A stretch of DNA of 64,000 bases from Pegea sp. RAD2-039 (lineage: Eukaryota > Chordata > Thaliacea > Salpida > Salpidae). The stretch lies in the NCBI GenBank assembly GCA_034620365.1, contig JAQGEQ010000046.1, positions 186,001 to 250,000 of the forward strand, given 5' to 3'. Positions 50,777 to 63,716 of this stretch are shown piece after piece (the first letter of the stretch is position 1; each line of letters starts with the position of its first letter). The translations under genes and the position numbers were made by a program. The notes beneath the pieces are model-generated. The model was not told the origin of the DNA. It searched no databases and worked only from the letters and a program-made list of their open reading frames with translations.

Positions 50777-52796
50777 TAAAATATTGTTTTTTTAGAACAC
50801 ATATTAAAAAAAATGATTAGTGTATTTTTAAAAACTTAAAAAACTACTTTATTGTTTTGTTTGTAATTAATTAATAAGGTTATGATTTTATATCCCGGAG
50901 ATTAAAAAATCTTACTGTATTACAATTTTGTTGTTAACTTCTAAACTTTAGAAGTATTTAAAAGCTAAATAAGTTTTAATGATGAACATTATTGTCAAAT
51001 CCAAGTGAACTTCTCGAATAGTAAGCTTTAATGTATTGCTTTAATTTTAGTATATATGGTGCACTAAACAAGTTTGTATTTTGGTTACATTACTTTAGCT
51101 GAGCTTCGAACGCAGAAAATAGCTGACAGCTACTGGGATCCCCCACTTTTTAGATTTTTTGCTCGGTGATAGAGCCAAGTAACTGGGGACAGTGACATCT
51201 AAACTAACGGATCGTAGATTTTCTTTCTGGGTTAACTTTCATGGCCTTTGGATATTTCAGAGCAACTGCAAAGCAGCGACAATATTTACCGAAAGTTAGG
51301 AAGATACTTTTCTAGATAGGTGACATTATATAGCGCAGTATGATGTATCTTTGACGGCAAGATGAGATTCAAATCCACGCGTGCCAAGTTCGATGGATAA
51401 GCAGCCAATCTGTCTCATCTCCCTATTAAAATTTTGTTCAGATATTTCAGATGTGATAATATTAACCAGATAAATACAACCTATGAGACTAATTTATTAG
51501 GTTAGTGTCTTGTAAGCGGGTTCTATAATTTTTTTTAACTGACAAAAAATAATATAAATAAATAACTTAAAACGACAGCTTTGTTCATCTACCTTTAGCT
51601 CGTAAGTTTACGCAAATTTTTCGAACATAGATAGTTTTAATCAAGTGAAATCAAAAAAATTCTTAAAAATCGATTTCATTGCTTAAGTCAAAACGGAATA
51701 CTAAGATAACTGGTATTTATTTATCCATAAAACCATAACTATCTGTTAATTTTTCAGACTTAAAAATAAGTATAAAGTGTTTTTTTTATCTTACGATTTT
51801 TTTACTGATAAATTAAATTTTATCTGACATCAAGTAGGAAACATATTTTTTTTTACTTTCAATCAAATTGCTTAATCGCTAATTAGTTTTTTTCTCCAAG
51901 ATTATTTCCACAAATAATCTTATTCAAGCGGTTAACGGTTTTATTAAAAAACAATTGATTAAAATACTTCAGAGTAGTTACCAAAATCTTTGATCTTATG
52001 AAAATTTCTTTTGAATCAGTTTCCTGTAAAGACAATTTTGCCACGGTGGCCGAAGTTTTTGTTTATATATTCATGTTTGATTCCTGTTTTTCTCGTCTTT
52101 TACCATTAAAAATGTGTTTTGTTGATATATTTTTTGTAAATTATTATAAAATTAATGGAGAAAATATATGCATTTTAAAAAACAAAACTTTTATAGTCTT
52201 TACAAAAGTTTTCTTCTGATAATTTTTAAAGATTGTTTTATATTTATATATTTACCTATTTAGTATCTAGAAATAAAGCTGTCAAAGTTAATAATCAAAG
52301 ATTTTGCATCATATATATAAAATTATATAAAAAAATTTCTGGATTTTCACTTCATATATTTTCTAATAAAATATTCTGATTTTTTACATTTTCATTTATA
52401 TTTAATAGATTTAATAGGTACTCCTTACATTAGCTTTAATAAATTTGTACTTAAAGTATTTTGGAAATGATTTATTTTTTATTAAATTTTTCATACTTAA
52501 GTTTTTTTAAAGTCATATTTTTTATTTTAAAAATTTATTCATTTATCAATTAAAAAATTATTATTATAATATAATATTTGAATAAATATTTAAATTATTT
52601 GATATAGAATTATTTCTTAATCAAATTAGCATAAACTTTATTTAATATACGCTAAAACAGTTTAAACTCCTTTTTTTTCAATAAATAAAAGATTTTTGTC
52701 TTGTTAAGAAATATATTTTATAGATTATTTTTATTAAACTTCAAAAGTATTTATCATCAATTTTTTTGATTTATAGATTTATTTATTTTTGTCAAA
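50777..52796. other. Intergenic DNA between TMEM216 and ARL1 with a GC-richer island
   Basis: Mostly AT-rich. An island at about 51100-51425 is less AT-rich, contains no open frame of note and may be a decayed mobile element (see findings). 52300-52780 is extremely AT-rich. No TATA box can be singled out for ARL1 in such a background. Confidence -1.
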
Positions 52797-53339
52797 ATGG
52801 GAATTTTTTTCTCAAAAATCTTCCAATCTTTATTTGGTCAAAAAGAACGTCGTATATTAATTTTAGGACTTGATGGAGCAGGTAAGACTACAATTTTATA
52901 TAAGCTACAAGTGGGTGAGGTTGTAACAACCATACCAACTATTGGTTTCAATGTGGAAACGTTACAATATAAGAATTTAAAGTTTCAAGTATGGGACCTT
53001 GGTGGACAAACAAGTATCAGACCATATTGGAGATGTTACTATAGTAACACAGATGCTATCATCTATGTTGTGGACAGTTTAGATAAAGAAAGAATGAGTA
53101 CATCCAAACAAGAGCTTGTTAGTATGCTAGAAGAAGAAGAGTTAAAAAAATCTATTCTGGTAGTTTTGGCAAATAAGCAAGACATGGAAGGGGCTATGTC
53201 TGAGACAGAGGTTGCGAAACAGCTGGGACTTTCCTGCATCAAAGACCGAAGATATCAGATTTTTAAAACAAGTGCATTGAAAGGGAAAGGTCTAGATGAA
53301 GCAATGGAATGGCTTGTAGATACAATTCAGTCTCAATAA
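52797..53339 (+). CDS. ARL1: ARL1, ARF-like small GTPase of the trans-Golgi
   Basis: One uninterrupted exon of 180 codons plus stop, the normal ARL1 length. Gly2 is available for N-myristoylation, followed by an amphipathic helix ([12 protein letters not shown]). GTPase motifs are intact: G1 GLDGAGKT at 24-31, switch I Thr48 in PTIGF, WDLGGQ at 66-71, NKQD at 126-129 and the SA motif at 159-160. ARL1 on the trans-Golgi recruits GRIP-domain golgins and arfaptins. Every other clear protein-coding gene here has several introns, so the intronless frame is notable and may indicate a retrocopy. There is no A-rich tract or flanking direct repeat that I can see, and the frame is undamaged. ARF and ARL5 are less similar. 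Confidence -1.
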   Translation: MGIFFSKIFQSLFGQKERRILILGLDGAGKTTILYKLQVGEVVTTIPTIGFNVETLQYKNLKFQVWDLGGQTSIRPYWRCYYSNTDAIIYVVDSLDKERMSTSKQELVSMLEEEELKKSILVVLANKQDMEGAMSETEVAKQLGLSCIKDRRYQIFKTSALKGKGLDEAMEWLVDTIQSQ

Positions 53340-55732
53340 TAATATTTTGTTCTATATCCTTTTAAAGATCTTTAATAGTTGAAATATTTTAAATGTAGGA
53401 TTTGGAATCACTCAAAACACCTGAATTCCTTCTTTGGCTTTCTTCTTAGTGGCTGAGTTTTACCTTTTACTTTTCTAAAAATGTTTATTTCAGCTATAAT
53501 GTTTTTGTTTAGTGATGAAGGTTAAACTTATGCTACTGTGATATCTATTTTTAGAAAATAATCTATATCTATTTATCCCTTATAACAATATAGATTACTA
53601 AAAAATTGTAGCTTCATTATATTTTTATTATAAAACTTCTTGTAATGTATGAATCATGGGTTTATAAATACTTTCAAACTCTTAAGAAAATTAAAAATTT
53701 GATTTAAGTCTTTCCTTTTGTAAGTGCTCCAAAGTGCAGTTATTTATAGAAATGCTTTCATGGAAACTTTTCATTTTTTCAGTTTCTCATAAAGTAATAT
53801 ATTGAACAATAGCAATATATATGTATAAATATTAAACATTTATTCCAGTATTCTTTTTTAATCTTTTTGTCAACTATATTAGCTGTAATTTTGATGTAGG
53901 TCTAATCCTAATAAAAAACTTTTTAATCAAATTTCTCAATATTATAAGTTTGTTGATTATTTTCTTTTGACTATACATAGACTTGTTTGATCTTTTCATT
54001 GGTCTCTTACAAGTTTTAATAGAATTCAAATGGTAATGGCTATTTATGCTAATATTGAAAAGTTAGTTTGTGTTTGTAATTATAAAATCCATTTAAAAAT
54101 CATGATAAGGTTGAAATGCTTTTAAGATAATTAACAAATTATTTATTGATAAAATTTATGAAACCAGGCAACAAAGCATGCAGCTAAAGGCAATCACAAA
54201 AAAATATGACTACAGAGAAATAATGAAAAGGCACCACAATTTAGCATAAGGTCGATAAAATAAGAATACTGCAGAAGTTTTTAAACTCAGAAAAGGAATG
54301 TTTAGCTCTGAACGTTATTTCTATAGTCTGTAAAATACAATAATTAAACAATAATTTTGTAGATTTTTTGCTGTGATTATGAAACTTTAAAATTATGGTC
54401 TAAATTAAATCTTAAAAAGATCTACCAAGTTTTACTTTTCAAGAACTTAAAAATGCCTTATCGCAATCTGTTTTAATTATTACATGTTTATTCTCTTAGT
54501 TAAAGTTAATCATTTTCATAAGTATTAGATTTTACAAAATCTGTGAAATTTCAGTTAAAGTTTTAAAGAAATTAGTTCCACAGACCAATGTTTTTCTACT
54601 CAAATAGATTTAGCTTTTTACTATTTCTGGATTAAATTTATTGCTTTAAAAGATGTTTAAAACCTTTTAAGAATAAATTAAAGAAGCATGTCAGGGAAAA
54701 TTTGTCTGAAGATAAAGTAGTAATCTTAATTACTTTTGTAAATACATTTTTCCTTAAATATGCTTTTTATGTTTTCAAAACTTAAAATGAAAAGTTTGAG
54801 AAAAAATGTTCAGAATTGTAGTAAGTAGTTATAAGCTAACATTTCAGTAAACTTGTTTCGTAAAACAAATCTTTTTTTAGTTTAATACTCTTTGTATAAT
54901 TAATAGCACTTTCAGTGCTACTCACAAATCCATTAAAAGGAAATGTTCAACATATTTGTCGACCAAGGGTAGTTTGTCGAAAGGTTTTTATTTTCCAACA
55001 TAATTAGAAGAAATCAAAAAACATTTGGCCATTTCAAATATAGGTTTGTTAAATTACTAGTTGTGGTTCATTGATTTCCTATTTCTTTGTTTAATATCAA
55101 CCAGCAAACTTAAATTTCTTAAATTATCTTTTTATGCATCTTAGCTTTTGAGATTAAACAATATTATTTCATCAACTTTCATGTTAAGGTTATTTTAGTT
55201 CTTGTAACCTTTTTAAAAACCGTCAAGCATTTTATATCTTATCAAACCTAAATAAAAAAGTTAATTTAAAGAAATACAAATAAACATTTTTTAATTTTTT
55301 AAGCCAGGTTGTAATAAAGCAACATTTTGATATGTAACTAAGAATTATATATTTTTTTTGTTAAAACAAAATCATATTGTTGTAAATATTCTGTTCATAA
55401 ATCAAAATGATAATATATGATCTTAGTTTTATGTTTTAACTTAAAACGCAAAGACTTAAAGTACTAAAATATCTGATCAATATTTTTTATTTGTTTTAAT
55501 TAGATGACAAATAAAACGTTTTAAAGAAACAAATTTTAAGTCAACAATTTTACATTTGCACAAATATTGAAAAATTAAAATCTCATAAAAATACTAAGAG
55601 AATATACAAAAAGATTGTTTAGAGAAAATTGCTTTTGCATAAGATCAACAAAACTTGAAACAAACGATATTAATTGCAAAAATATCAGGAAAAAACACAT
55701 AGAGCAATATGAAAAGTACAAATAAAAATCAA
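53340..55732. other. AT-rich intergenic DNA
   Basis: 2.4 kb between ARL1 and the SLC49A4-like gene, containing both 3' UTRs. I found no exon, RNA gene or tandem repeat. Confidence -1.
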
Positions 55733-58709
55733 TTATGCATCAGCTTCTTGCGGTTCATCTTCAATTTGAGGCAGTATATGATCAAAATCAACTTGAAGAC
55801 GATTGTTTTGAGCACTCGCAGCAAATATCACGATCGGAATAGCGAGAAAGAAAAATGATAACATCACATAGTTAGCAAACGACGGATCTACAAATAAATA
55901 ATCGAAATTACAACTTCATTTCAACAAATTTTAATGATTCTACTAATCTTTCTTACCACTGCTGACGTTGAGAATAAGCAGAAATGTAAATGAAAATGCG
56001 TTGCAAAGCCAAACAAGCACGGAAGCAGCAGTTCCTTCACTTATAGGGTAAGCGGCATCTACACAAAGCTCCATACTCAACGGAACAATGGCATTTAATG
56101 AAATTCCTAGAATTATCATCACGACCCATATTTGAGCTGACAAAGAAATGTTTTACTCAATTTTGAAGTTTACACTGAAATATTTTTTATTCAAAGATAA
56201 TGCTGATAAACATGTCGATACAGAAAATTAAATTCAACCTAAAAACAGATATCGAGCTAAAAATAAGATGATATCTGAACAAATTTGACATCTTGCGCAA
56301 TTGTCGTACAAATGAGCAAAAAGTTGAAGGAATCTACTTAAATTTTCGAGTACAGGTAGAGTTCAAATAAAATGAAATAAATGTGATTCACATAAAAATT
56401 AAAACCTAATCGCAAAAATTGAAATTAATAATAAAAAATAGTTTAATGACTTAATTGCGACCTCAAATACTTAGTAGAAAAAAGATTACCAGTATTTGGT
56501 TGAAAAAATGGTATATTAATGAGCTTGCTGTCAATCAAAACAAAATATCCAAATGCAAGAAAACTGATGACCAGTAGAACGATGTAAACAGCTTTCATTT
56601 GACCTTTCAAACGATCAGTTAGCCTAGAATTAGTTTAGTGTAAAAATCATCAAACGATATTTAGTAACTAATTGTTTGATGTTTACAAAGTCATATTTGA
56701 AATTTTAATTAAATATTACATTTTAAAACAAACAATTGAAGAAGTAGTACAATTTTCAAATATAAAATCAGCAAGTAACTAAAAGTTGTGGACTAACCAT
56801 CCAACAGACATGGCGACAGCACACCCAACTCCTGTTGTTACAAATCCAATTGAATCGCTGTCTTTCTGAGAAATGAAAAAAAAATACTTTAAAAAAAAAA
56901 TTCCCAAAAAAAATTAATTTCTCAAATAATAAAATTGGATGGTTTTAAGACCTGTGATATCCCTATAGGTTTTAAGATGACAGCCATCACACCAGTCCAC
57001 CCTCCCCAAGATCCAAGTAAAGCTGAGGCTGTAATAGCAAGGAACCAGAAGGATTTAGTCTTCAGCAGAGCAATTACTCCTTGCTTAAAATACATCGAGA
57101 ATTTAAGCTTAAAAACTTAAGCAAATTATCTGATGATAAATGCAAGTTAAAAAGTAGAGGCTGCTTTTTGATGTGGCTAATTTTATAATTGCAATCACAA
57201 AACTTTGTGAATATTTTTAGCAAAGTTTAAACTATTTGAAGGAAGTTTAGCCTGCTAAGTTTTCTTTCAATAATATATGACGATGCTGATACTGAACTCA
57301 GCTAATTCATTGGTTTAAGATAATAAGAAGATACTTATATGACATTCTCAGTTGATCAATTTTCTTAAAATGTTTTGAGCTTTACTTGAATCACCTTAAA
57401 ACTCATTCTTTCAATTGATGCTGATACACTAGGAGGCGTTAGAGGTTTGTTCGGAAAATAAAAAAGAATAGAAAGAAGTATTGCAGAAGATAAACCAAAC
57501 TCCGCGTATAATACATTATTGATCTGTTTTCTATAGAAAGAAATAAACATTATTTGATTGTAGGCTGAAAAGTAAGTGAACTGACTCAATAACTGCGAAG
57601 CTTGAATTGATTGAAGTTTCATGTGAGCCATTATTTGAAGGATCATTAACCAGAAAGCCAACAATGTAACCAGCTCCAGTTCCTGTTTCAACATTGCTTT
57701 TTAGTAGTACAATGTAATAAATAAATATTAAAAATGAATTATTTCGATTCGATTGAATAAATATTTCATAATTAAACAGATTTTAGTGGAAATTAAATTT
57801 TATATCTGAACTTTTAGATTCAGTAATTAAAGCTACCAAAATAATTGAAAAGTCCAGCTATACTGGTGGCTGTGATTCTTTCTTTTGGTGGGAACCAAGT
57901 ATTTGATAAAAGTGATGGGGCAGCCATGACAGGACAACCAGCAATGCCGTTAAGAAACTGTCCTATGTGAATTAAGCTGAAAATATTCAAATTAAATCTT
58001 AAGATTTGTCAAATTATAATTTAATATTTTATCATAAATGCATAAAAGTATAAAAGATGAAAAGTACGAAAAAAATAGATTTTCATATTTTTGCATATGT
58101 ATCAACGTTGTACTTAAATATATTTATGACTCTTACATTTTTCTAGCATTTGAAGGACCAGGTATACACCGAAGTCCACATCCTAATGAAACAAAAACAG
58201 CTCCAGAAAGAATTGGTAATCGAAGTCCTTTGAGTTTGAAGAAGTACATATAAATGGGCATAAAAATCAAGAAAGAGATAGGCCCCCAATTTGTCAATAA
58301 TGTGATATCATCTGTTAGATTATTAAGTATAGAATATTAAAGTTGAAGATTAAAAATGTTATTCTTTTAAAATATTAGGTTTAGAAAAATAAGAACTTTT
58401 TATATTTATTGTGCAAACAACAATAAGAAAACTTAATTTTATAAAATTTTTACCTTGGCTAAAACCAAAAACAAGTTGGGCAGATTTATTGATTGGTGAC
58501 CAAGTATTCCAAATAGCACCTTGAAACAGACCCAATAAAGCAAAAATAAGACAGATATACCATCGATACCAGTACTTCTTAGGATAATTGTTTGTTGGAA
58601 TGATATGTACAGTATCTGAATGAGCAGACTCATAAGGAACACCAAAACTTTGATAAAATTCTTGTGTTACTTGTTGATATTCATCAACCTTAATTTGAGG
58701 CTTACACAT
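55733..58709 (-). CDS. SLC49A4: SLC49A4/DIRC2-like major facilitator transporter
   Basis: Ten exons in transcript order, 58709-58454, 58311-58137, 57976-57837, 57682-57586, 57530-57395, 57107-56952, 56865-56798, 56623-56490, 56136-55957, 55887-55733, close in phase to 498 residues; human DIRC2 has 478. The N-terminal tail is cytosolic, and the first helix carries GLFQGAIWNTWSPINKSAQ, typical of the SLC49 family. Later family marks are GLRCIPGPSNARK, IHIGQFLNGIAG, SNTWFPPKERITATSI, VLYAEFGL and GSWGGWTGV. About twelve hydrophobic helices fit the MFS fold. SLC49A4 is a lysosomal membrane transporter reported to handle pyridoxine. SLC49A1/2 (FLVCR) are alternatives, but NTWSPI and VLYAEFG favour A4. 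The C-tail is acidic (PQIEDEPQEADA). Confidence -1.
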
Positions 58710-59841
58710 TGTTTAAAACAAAGTATATAGAAATCCTCAATAGTTGTTACTATCACTATCAAATATAAAGTAGATATAGAATAAGCAAATCATGAAACTT
58801 TTAAACTATAATAAATAGAATAATTTGAAACAAAAACAACATAATTAGTTTCACATTAGTTTTAATTTATTAAATATTTTGACAATTATATATAATTATA
58901 ATTATAAAAAAAACATTTTTCATAAACTTGAAAAGAAACTTTTAATAAAATGTTATGCAATCAAAGTAAATCAATTTAAAAATAGTTTTTCTTTGAAATA
59001 TATAAACTTAAGTAAATATGATGTAAAGATTAATTCTAAATAATATCAAAATAAAAATCTGTGCAATGTTATTGAGAACAGTTAGTTTGACCTGACCATC
59101 AAAACAAAAAAATTATTAGGTATCATTTCATGATAGTGAAAAATCAAAACAACTACTGTATGCTGCTTATTATGTTTGAGTTTATCATTGAGCAAATTTC
59201 TCTTACCGCTAGTAGATAAATACATTTTGTGGTTTGAGCATCAAATTCATTCAAACTTGACAAGTGTGGTTTCTAATAATAACTAGAGAAACTAATTTCA
59301 GTTTCATTTATTAACTAGAATAAGTAAAAATAACAAGTATTGTAGCATTATTTAGTTAAAACTGATATTTTAGTAAATAATAAATCAAATTCTATATTAC
59401 TATTGCAAAGTTAGTTTACTTATTTGGTAGATATTTTACAAAATTTAAGAACTATAAATGATTAGCCATCCAATCTATATATGTAGAAACTAACCTAATT
59501 CATGTAACTGATGCAATTATATTCTTTCTAAATAATTTTCTTCATGACTCATTTGAAGTAACATTCATTCATTTAAATAGACCCATTTTTATTTTAAGAG
59601 TAATTTATCCCCATTTATTGCTATTGAAGTTTAATGTTAGTTTTAAATATAAATATTCAAAAGTTGTTTAACATGCTAATTACTATTATACTATTTTATG
59701 ATTTAATAATTTATATTAAACTGTTGACAATAATCTCAAATTCAAAAAACTTTATTTTATTCGTTTAAAGCAAATGTTTATGTAGTCTACATTGTTTAAT
59801 TACTTTATTGTGACTTCATTTTGAGATATAGTGAAATTATC
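58710..59841. other. Divergent intergenic region between SLC49A4-like and BPHL genes
   Basis: 1.13 kb of AT-rich DNA between two divergent start codons. It must contain both promoters. No distinct element is recognisable. Confidence -1.
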
Positions 59842-61627
59842 ATGTCTTTTCTTACTAAAAAGTCCATCCTTAGGTCATTGCACTCATCAAACAATTTGTT
59901 TTTCAAAAAAATGTAAGCTAGTTAATAAAATCTATAAAGAAACTTACTTATAATTTTTTTAAGTAAACTAATTTTCAATTAATATTTAGAATGTTTTTTA
60001 TACTTTATATGCCTTAAAAATATTAGTTTACTAATCTACTTTAAATAATAAATTAGTAATTATATAATAATTAACTAAACACATTTCAGTTAATAAAAAT
60101 ATTAATATGATATTAAATGTGTTAACTGAAATATATATATTTCTGATTAATTATTAAATACTTATCAAGTTTGTTTATATACTTTGCTATAGGATTTCAA
60201 ATCAACAAGTTGTTGGAAATGGGGTAAACTTCAATTATATTAAAGTAGGATCCGGTAAAGAAGTTTTATTACTTCTGCCTGGAGCTTTAGGTTTCAACTT
60301 TTATTCATTATACTGATAACTTGTGGCTACTATGACTTATTAAGTCAAGCACAACTAAAATTTGCATAGATAAAAATTTATTTAAAACTATTGTTTAAAT
60401 TTGTAAAATTCATAAACTGTCTACTTATATTCCTACTTAATTAACATTATAGTTAACCTTACTTAAAGATTTTTTTCAAAAAAATTCAAATTATTTCTTT
60501 CTCTATAATTCATTGCAAAAAAATTGAACAAGTTATGTGCTTACTAGAAATGATATTTATTTGTTTCAAATAAATTTTAACTCTACAATTGAGTATTTTA
60601 GGTTGCGTGATATAAACTTTTAGATGTATTTAAATTTTCACAATTGTTTCTCAGGAACTGCTAAATCGGATTTTTCACCTCAACTAGCAAATTTTGATGG
60701 TGACAAGTTCACTACAATTGCTTTGGAATTAAGGGGGTATGGGTCTTCGCGTCCACCAGATAGAGATTTTCCTGTAAACTTCTACCAGAGGGATGCTTCA
60801 GATGCAATTGTTGTCATGGAGGTCTTATTCTTTTATTTTTTCATCTGATTTTAAATCTAATGGTTTCTAGAAACTAGGATATGATAAATACTCGTTGTTG
60901 GGTTGGAGTGATGGCGGCAACTCTGCTTGCATCATGGCAGCTCAAAGACCTGAACAGATCAACAAATTGATAGTTTGGGGAAACAATTCTTACGTTACAC
61001 CTGAGGAGAAAGCCATTTATCAAAGTTTGTCACGTGATTTGGTAATGAGTAACAGTTAAGCATGTTTGTGTCCCAGGTATTCGTGATGTAACCACCTGGA
61101 ATGAAAAGATGCGGAAACCGTTAGAAGATGAGTACGGTTTCGATTATTTCGAAAAAACTTGGCATCAGTTTTGTGATGTTTTTATGACGATGCCTACTGA
61201 TGAAAAAGGAATTACTAATTTGTACCAACAGGTTTTTGTAGATTTATTTTTATTTTTTCTTCTTAAAATTGAGATGAATTTTCTAATGTTTAGGAGTTAA
61301 GCAAAATAAAAGCAGAGACATTGATCATTTACGGAATGAAAGATTTTCTTGTTCCAGAATTTCATTGCCACTACTTAAATGAAAACATAAGGAATTCAAA
61401 GTAAACAAAAATAGTTTAATTTCAAAAAAATCACCTTTAAAGTTATTGCATATGCTTGTTGACTTTTTAAAATTAAAATTAAATGAATTTTTGTCTTCTA
61501 AATGTCAATCAGTCTTTCATCGTTTTACAGATTGGTAAAATGGGATGACGGGGCTCATAATCTTCATCTCAGACATTTTGAACGTTTTAACAAACTAGTC
61601 CAAAATTTTCTTGAATCAAAATGTTAA
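59842..61627 (+). CDS. BPHL: BPHL-type serine hydrolase, mitochondrial form
   Basis: Seven exons (59842-59912, 60193-60290, 60655-60821, 60871-61024, 61077-61231, 61294-61400, 61531-61627) close in phase to 282 residues; human BPHL has 291. The first exon encodes a basic, acid-free leader (Lys6, Lys7, Arg11, Lys22 and Lys23 in the first 24 residues), which fits a mitochondrial presequence. The alpha/beta-hydrolase fold follows, with LLPGALG at the oxyanion hole, RGYGSSRPPDRDFP, the nucleophile elbow GWSDGG (Ser125), Asp232 in YGMKDFLVP and His260 in DGAHNLHLR. BPHL hydrolyses alpha-amino-acid esters, valacyclovir being the known drug substrate, and homocysteine thiolactone. All catalytic residues are present. 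A tandem paralogue starts 1,049 bases downstream. Confidence -1.
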
Positions 61628-62676
61628 AAAGATTTTACATTTAATTCTATTTTCTTAATACAAGTAACATGAAATTAAACATTTAGCAAATTTTGTTCTA
61701 TTTAAAAATATGTAAGAACTTTTTTTGTTACTATTACATATAAGAAGATAATATAATAATTTTTTTAGATATTATCATAAAAAGTATGAATCTGGCCAAA
61801 TAGTTACAGATTCATTTATTTAAAGATATTATTTACATAGTTTTTTTACTAATCAGCATTAAACATTTTTCAATTTAATTCTTAGTAATTATACAATTAA
61901 ATTTGCGCAAGTAAAGTAAAAATTGAATTATTAAAAGAAGTTTTCTGATTTGTCAGTTTGTAACAGTTATGAGATGCTTGCTAAGTATTATAGTAGTTTA
62001 ATTATCTGTAGTTCCAGTTTTTATGTTGTGAGGTTTTTGAGGTTATACAATTAAAATATTTACAGAAACAAGTTGAAACATTAACAAAAATTGTTGTTTT
62101 AGAATTTGTCAAATGAAGCCTTTCAAGATGATCATTTCAGAACTTCAAAAGTTATTTACTAAATTAGAAAAAGAATTACTGTATAGCTTGTTCAGAAAGT
62201 ATATTGCATAAGTTGAAAAAGTGAAATTGAAACACTGACCATTGGATCTAAATCCTTAAAATGCTTACTGCTACATTGTAAAAGTATTTGAAACTACATA
62301 ATTATGATTTTAAGTATCAAATAGGAAATTCTTTTGATCTCAGCGAAAGCTGAATCTTAATTTAAAACTTTTCCTAACAACATCAGTCTGATAGAAATGA
62401 TAGATTATTGGGTTACAAAGACTTGTTGATGAAACTAGTAATAATATTTATCTAGTTTTAGATCTAATCTTTTTTTATTTCCTACTTTCTGATTCTAAAT
62501 AATTGAAATAAAGAAGTTTTGCAAATAAGGTTTTTTTTAAATGCTTTTTGAATTAGTTTGATTTTTTCACTAACTGTGAAATCTATTCTGAAAATTTGTA
62601 GTTCTGTTTTTTGATCAATTTTATTTAATTAAAAGTTAAAAATTTTATCATTAATTAATCTATTAACAGAGCTAAG
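61628..62676. other. Spacer between the two BPHL paralogues
   Basis: 1.05 kb of AT-rich DNA without exon-like sequence. I saw no leftover presequence exon for the second copy; the ATG at 62677 is preceded by stops in its frame. Confidence -1.
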
Positions 62677-63695
62677 ATGAAGTGTAAAATTACTGTAGGT
62701 GATGTAGATCTAGCTTATGAGCAAGTAGGAAAAGGTCCTAATATCCTCCTGCTTCTATCGGGAGCAATTGGTGAGTAATTCCCAACGATTTTCTTCCTTC
62801 AAATGATCTTCTTTCTAGGAAGTTCCAGAACTGATTTTGCGCATCAGTTGGATCATTGGAAAGATTCAGAGATCTTTACGGTGATTGCTGTGGATGCAAG
62901 AGGATATGGAAGAAGTCGACCCCCAGATCGAATTTTTACTTCTCGATTTTATCATCAGGATGCTGAAGATGCGATCCTCTTCATGGAGGTCTCACTTTTC
63001 CACTTTCTTTTCCTTTTTGATTTTAACTTTCCAGATTTTGGGACACAGAAGATACTCACTAATCGGATGGAGCGATGGAGCAAATGTCGCTTGTATCATC
63101 GCGTCCTTGCACCCACAACGTGTCCATCGCATGCTTCTGTGTGGCGGAAACGCGTTCATGACGTCACAAGACGTCGAAATTATGACTAGTGAGGAGAAGA
63201 AGTGATGATTTGTAACAACACAGTGATGACGTAGGCATCCGGGATCTAAAAACTTGGGATGAAGATTCGCTGACTCCAATGCTGGAAGAGTACGGAGAAG
63301 AATATTTTCGGAAGACTTGGTGTGCGTGGGTTGACCACTGGGTGGCGCTGTTGGAGGAGAAAGGAGGAAAAAAGATCGAATTGTTGACTGAGGTGAAGAT
63401 GTCGTGACGTCACCAGGTGATCACGTGACTATTTTTGGGATAGGAACTGACAAAGATTGAATGTGAGACTCTGGTTGTCCATGGTGACCAAGATGATCTT
63501 GTTCCAGTATCTCATGGACGATATCTGAAAGATCACATCTCTAATTGCCGGTAAACTAAAATTAAAAAACATAGGAAGGAACTCTTTATTATATTTGTTG
63601 TCTATAGGTTGCTGATATGGAAGAATGGAGGTCATGACCTTCACATCAAATGTTCATCAAAATTCAACCAAACAGTTGAAGGATTTCTTCAATAG
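62677..63695 (+). CDS. BPHL-type serine hydrolase, second copy without presequence
   Basis: Six exons (62677-62770, 62819-62988, 63035-63188, 63235-63392, 63444-63550, 63608-63695) give 256 residues. Intron positions match the last five introns of the upstream copy, and the exons with the nucleophile (154 bp) and the Asp (107 bp) have identical lengths in both, which shows tandem duplication. The catalytic residues are Ser101 (GWSDGA), Asp209 (HGDQDDLVP) and His237 (GGHDLHIK). The chain begins directly at the first beta strand (MKCKITVGDVDLAYEQ), so a mitochondrial leader is absent and the enzyme is probably cytosolic. The Pro of the oxyanion loop (LLLPGALG) is Ser here (LLLSGAIG). Its exons are richer in G+C than those of the upstream copy and contain TGACGTCA. 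Confidence -1.
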
Positions 63696-63710
63696 AAATA
63701 TTTTACATCA

Positions 63711-63716
63711 AATAAA
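63711..63716 (+). promoter_or_regulatory. Poly(A) signal AATAAA of the second BPHL copy
   Basis: A canonical hexamer starts 16 bases after the TAG at 63693-63695, which implies a very short 3' UTR. Confidence -1.

Noticed and set aside
51998..52219. Plus-strand 73-codon frame upstream of ARL1
   Set aside because: Phe/Ile/Lys-rich composition matches random AT-rich DNA, and there are no splice or homology cues.
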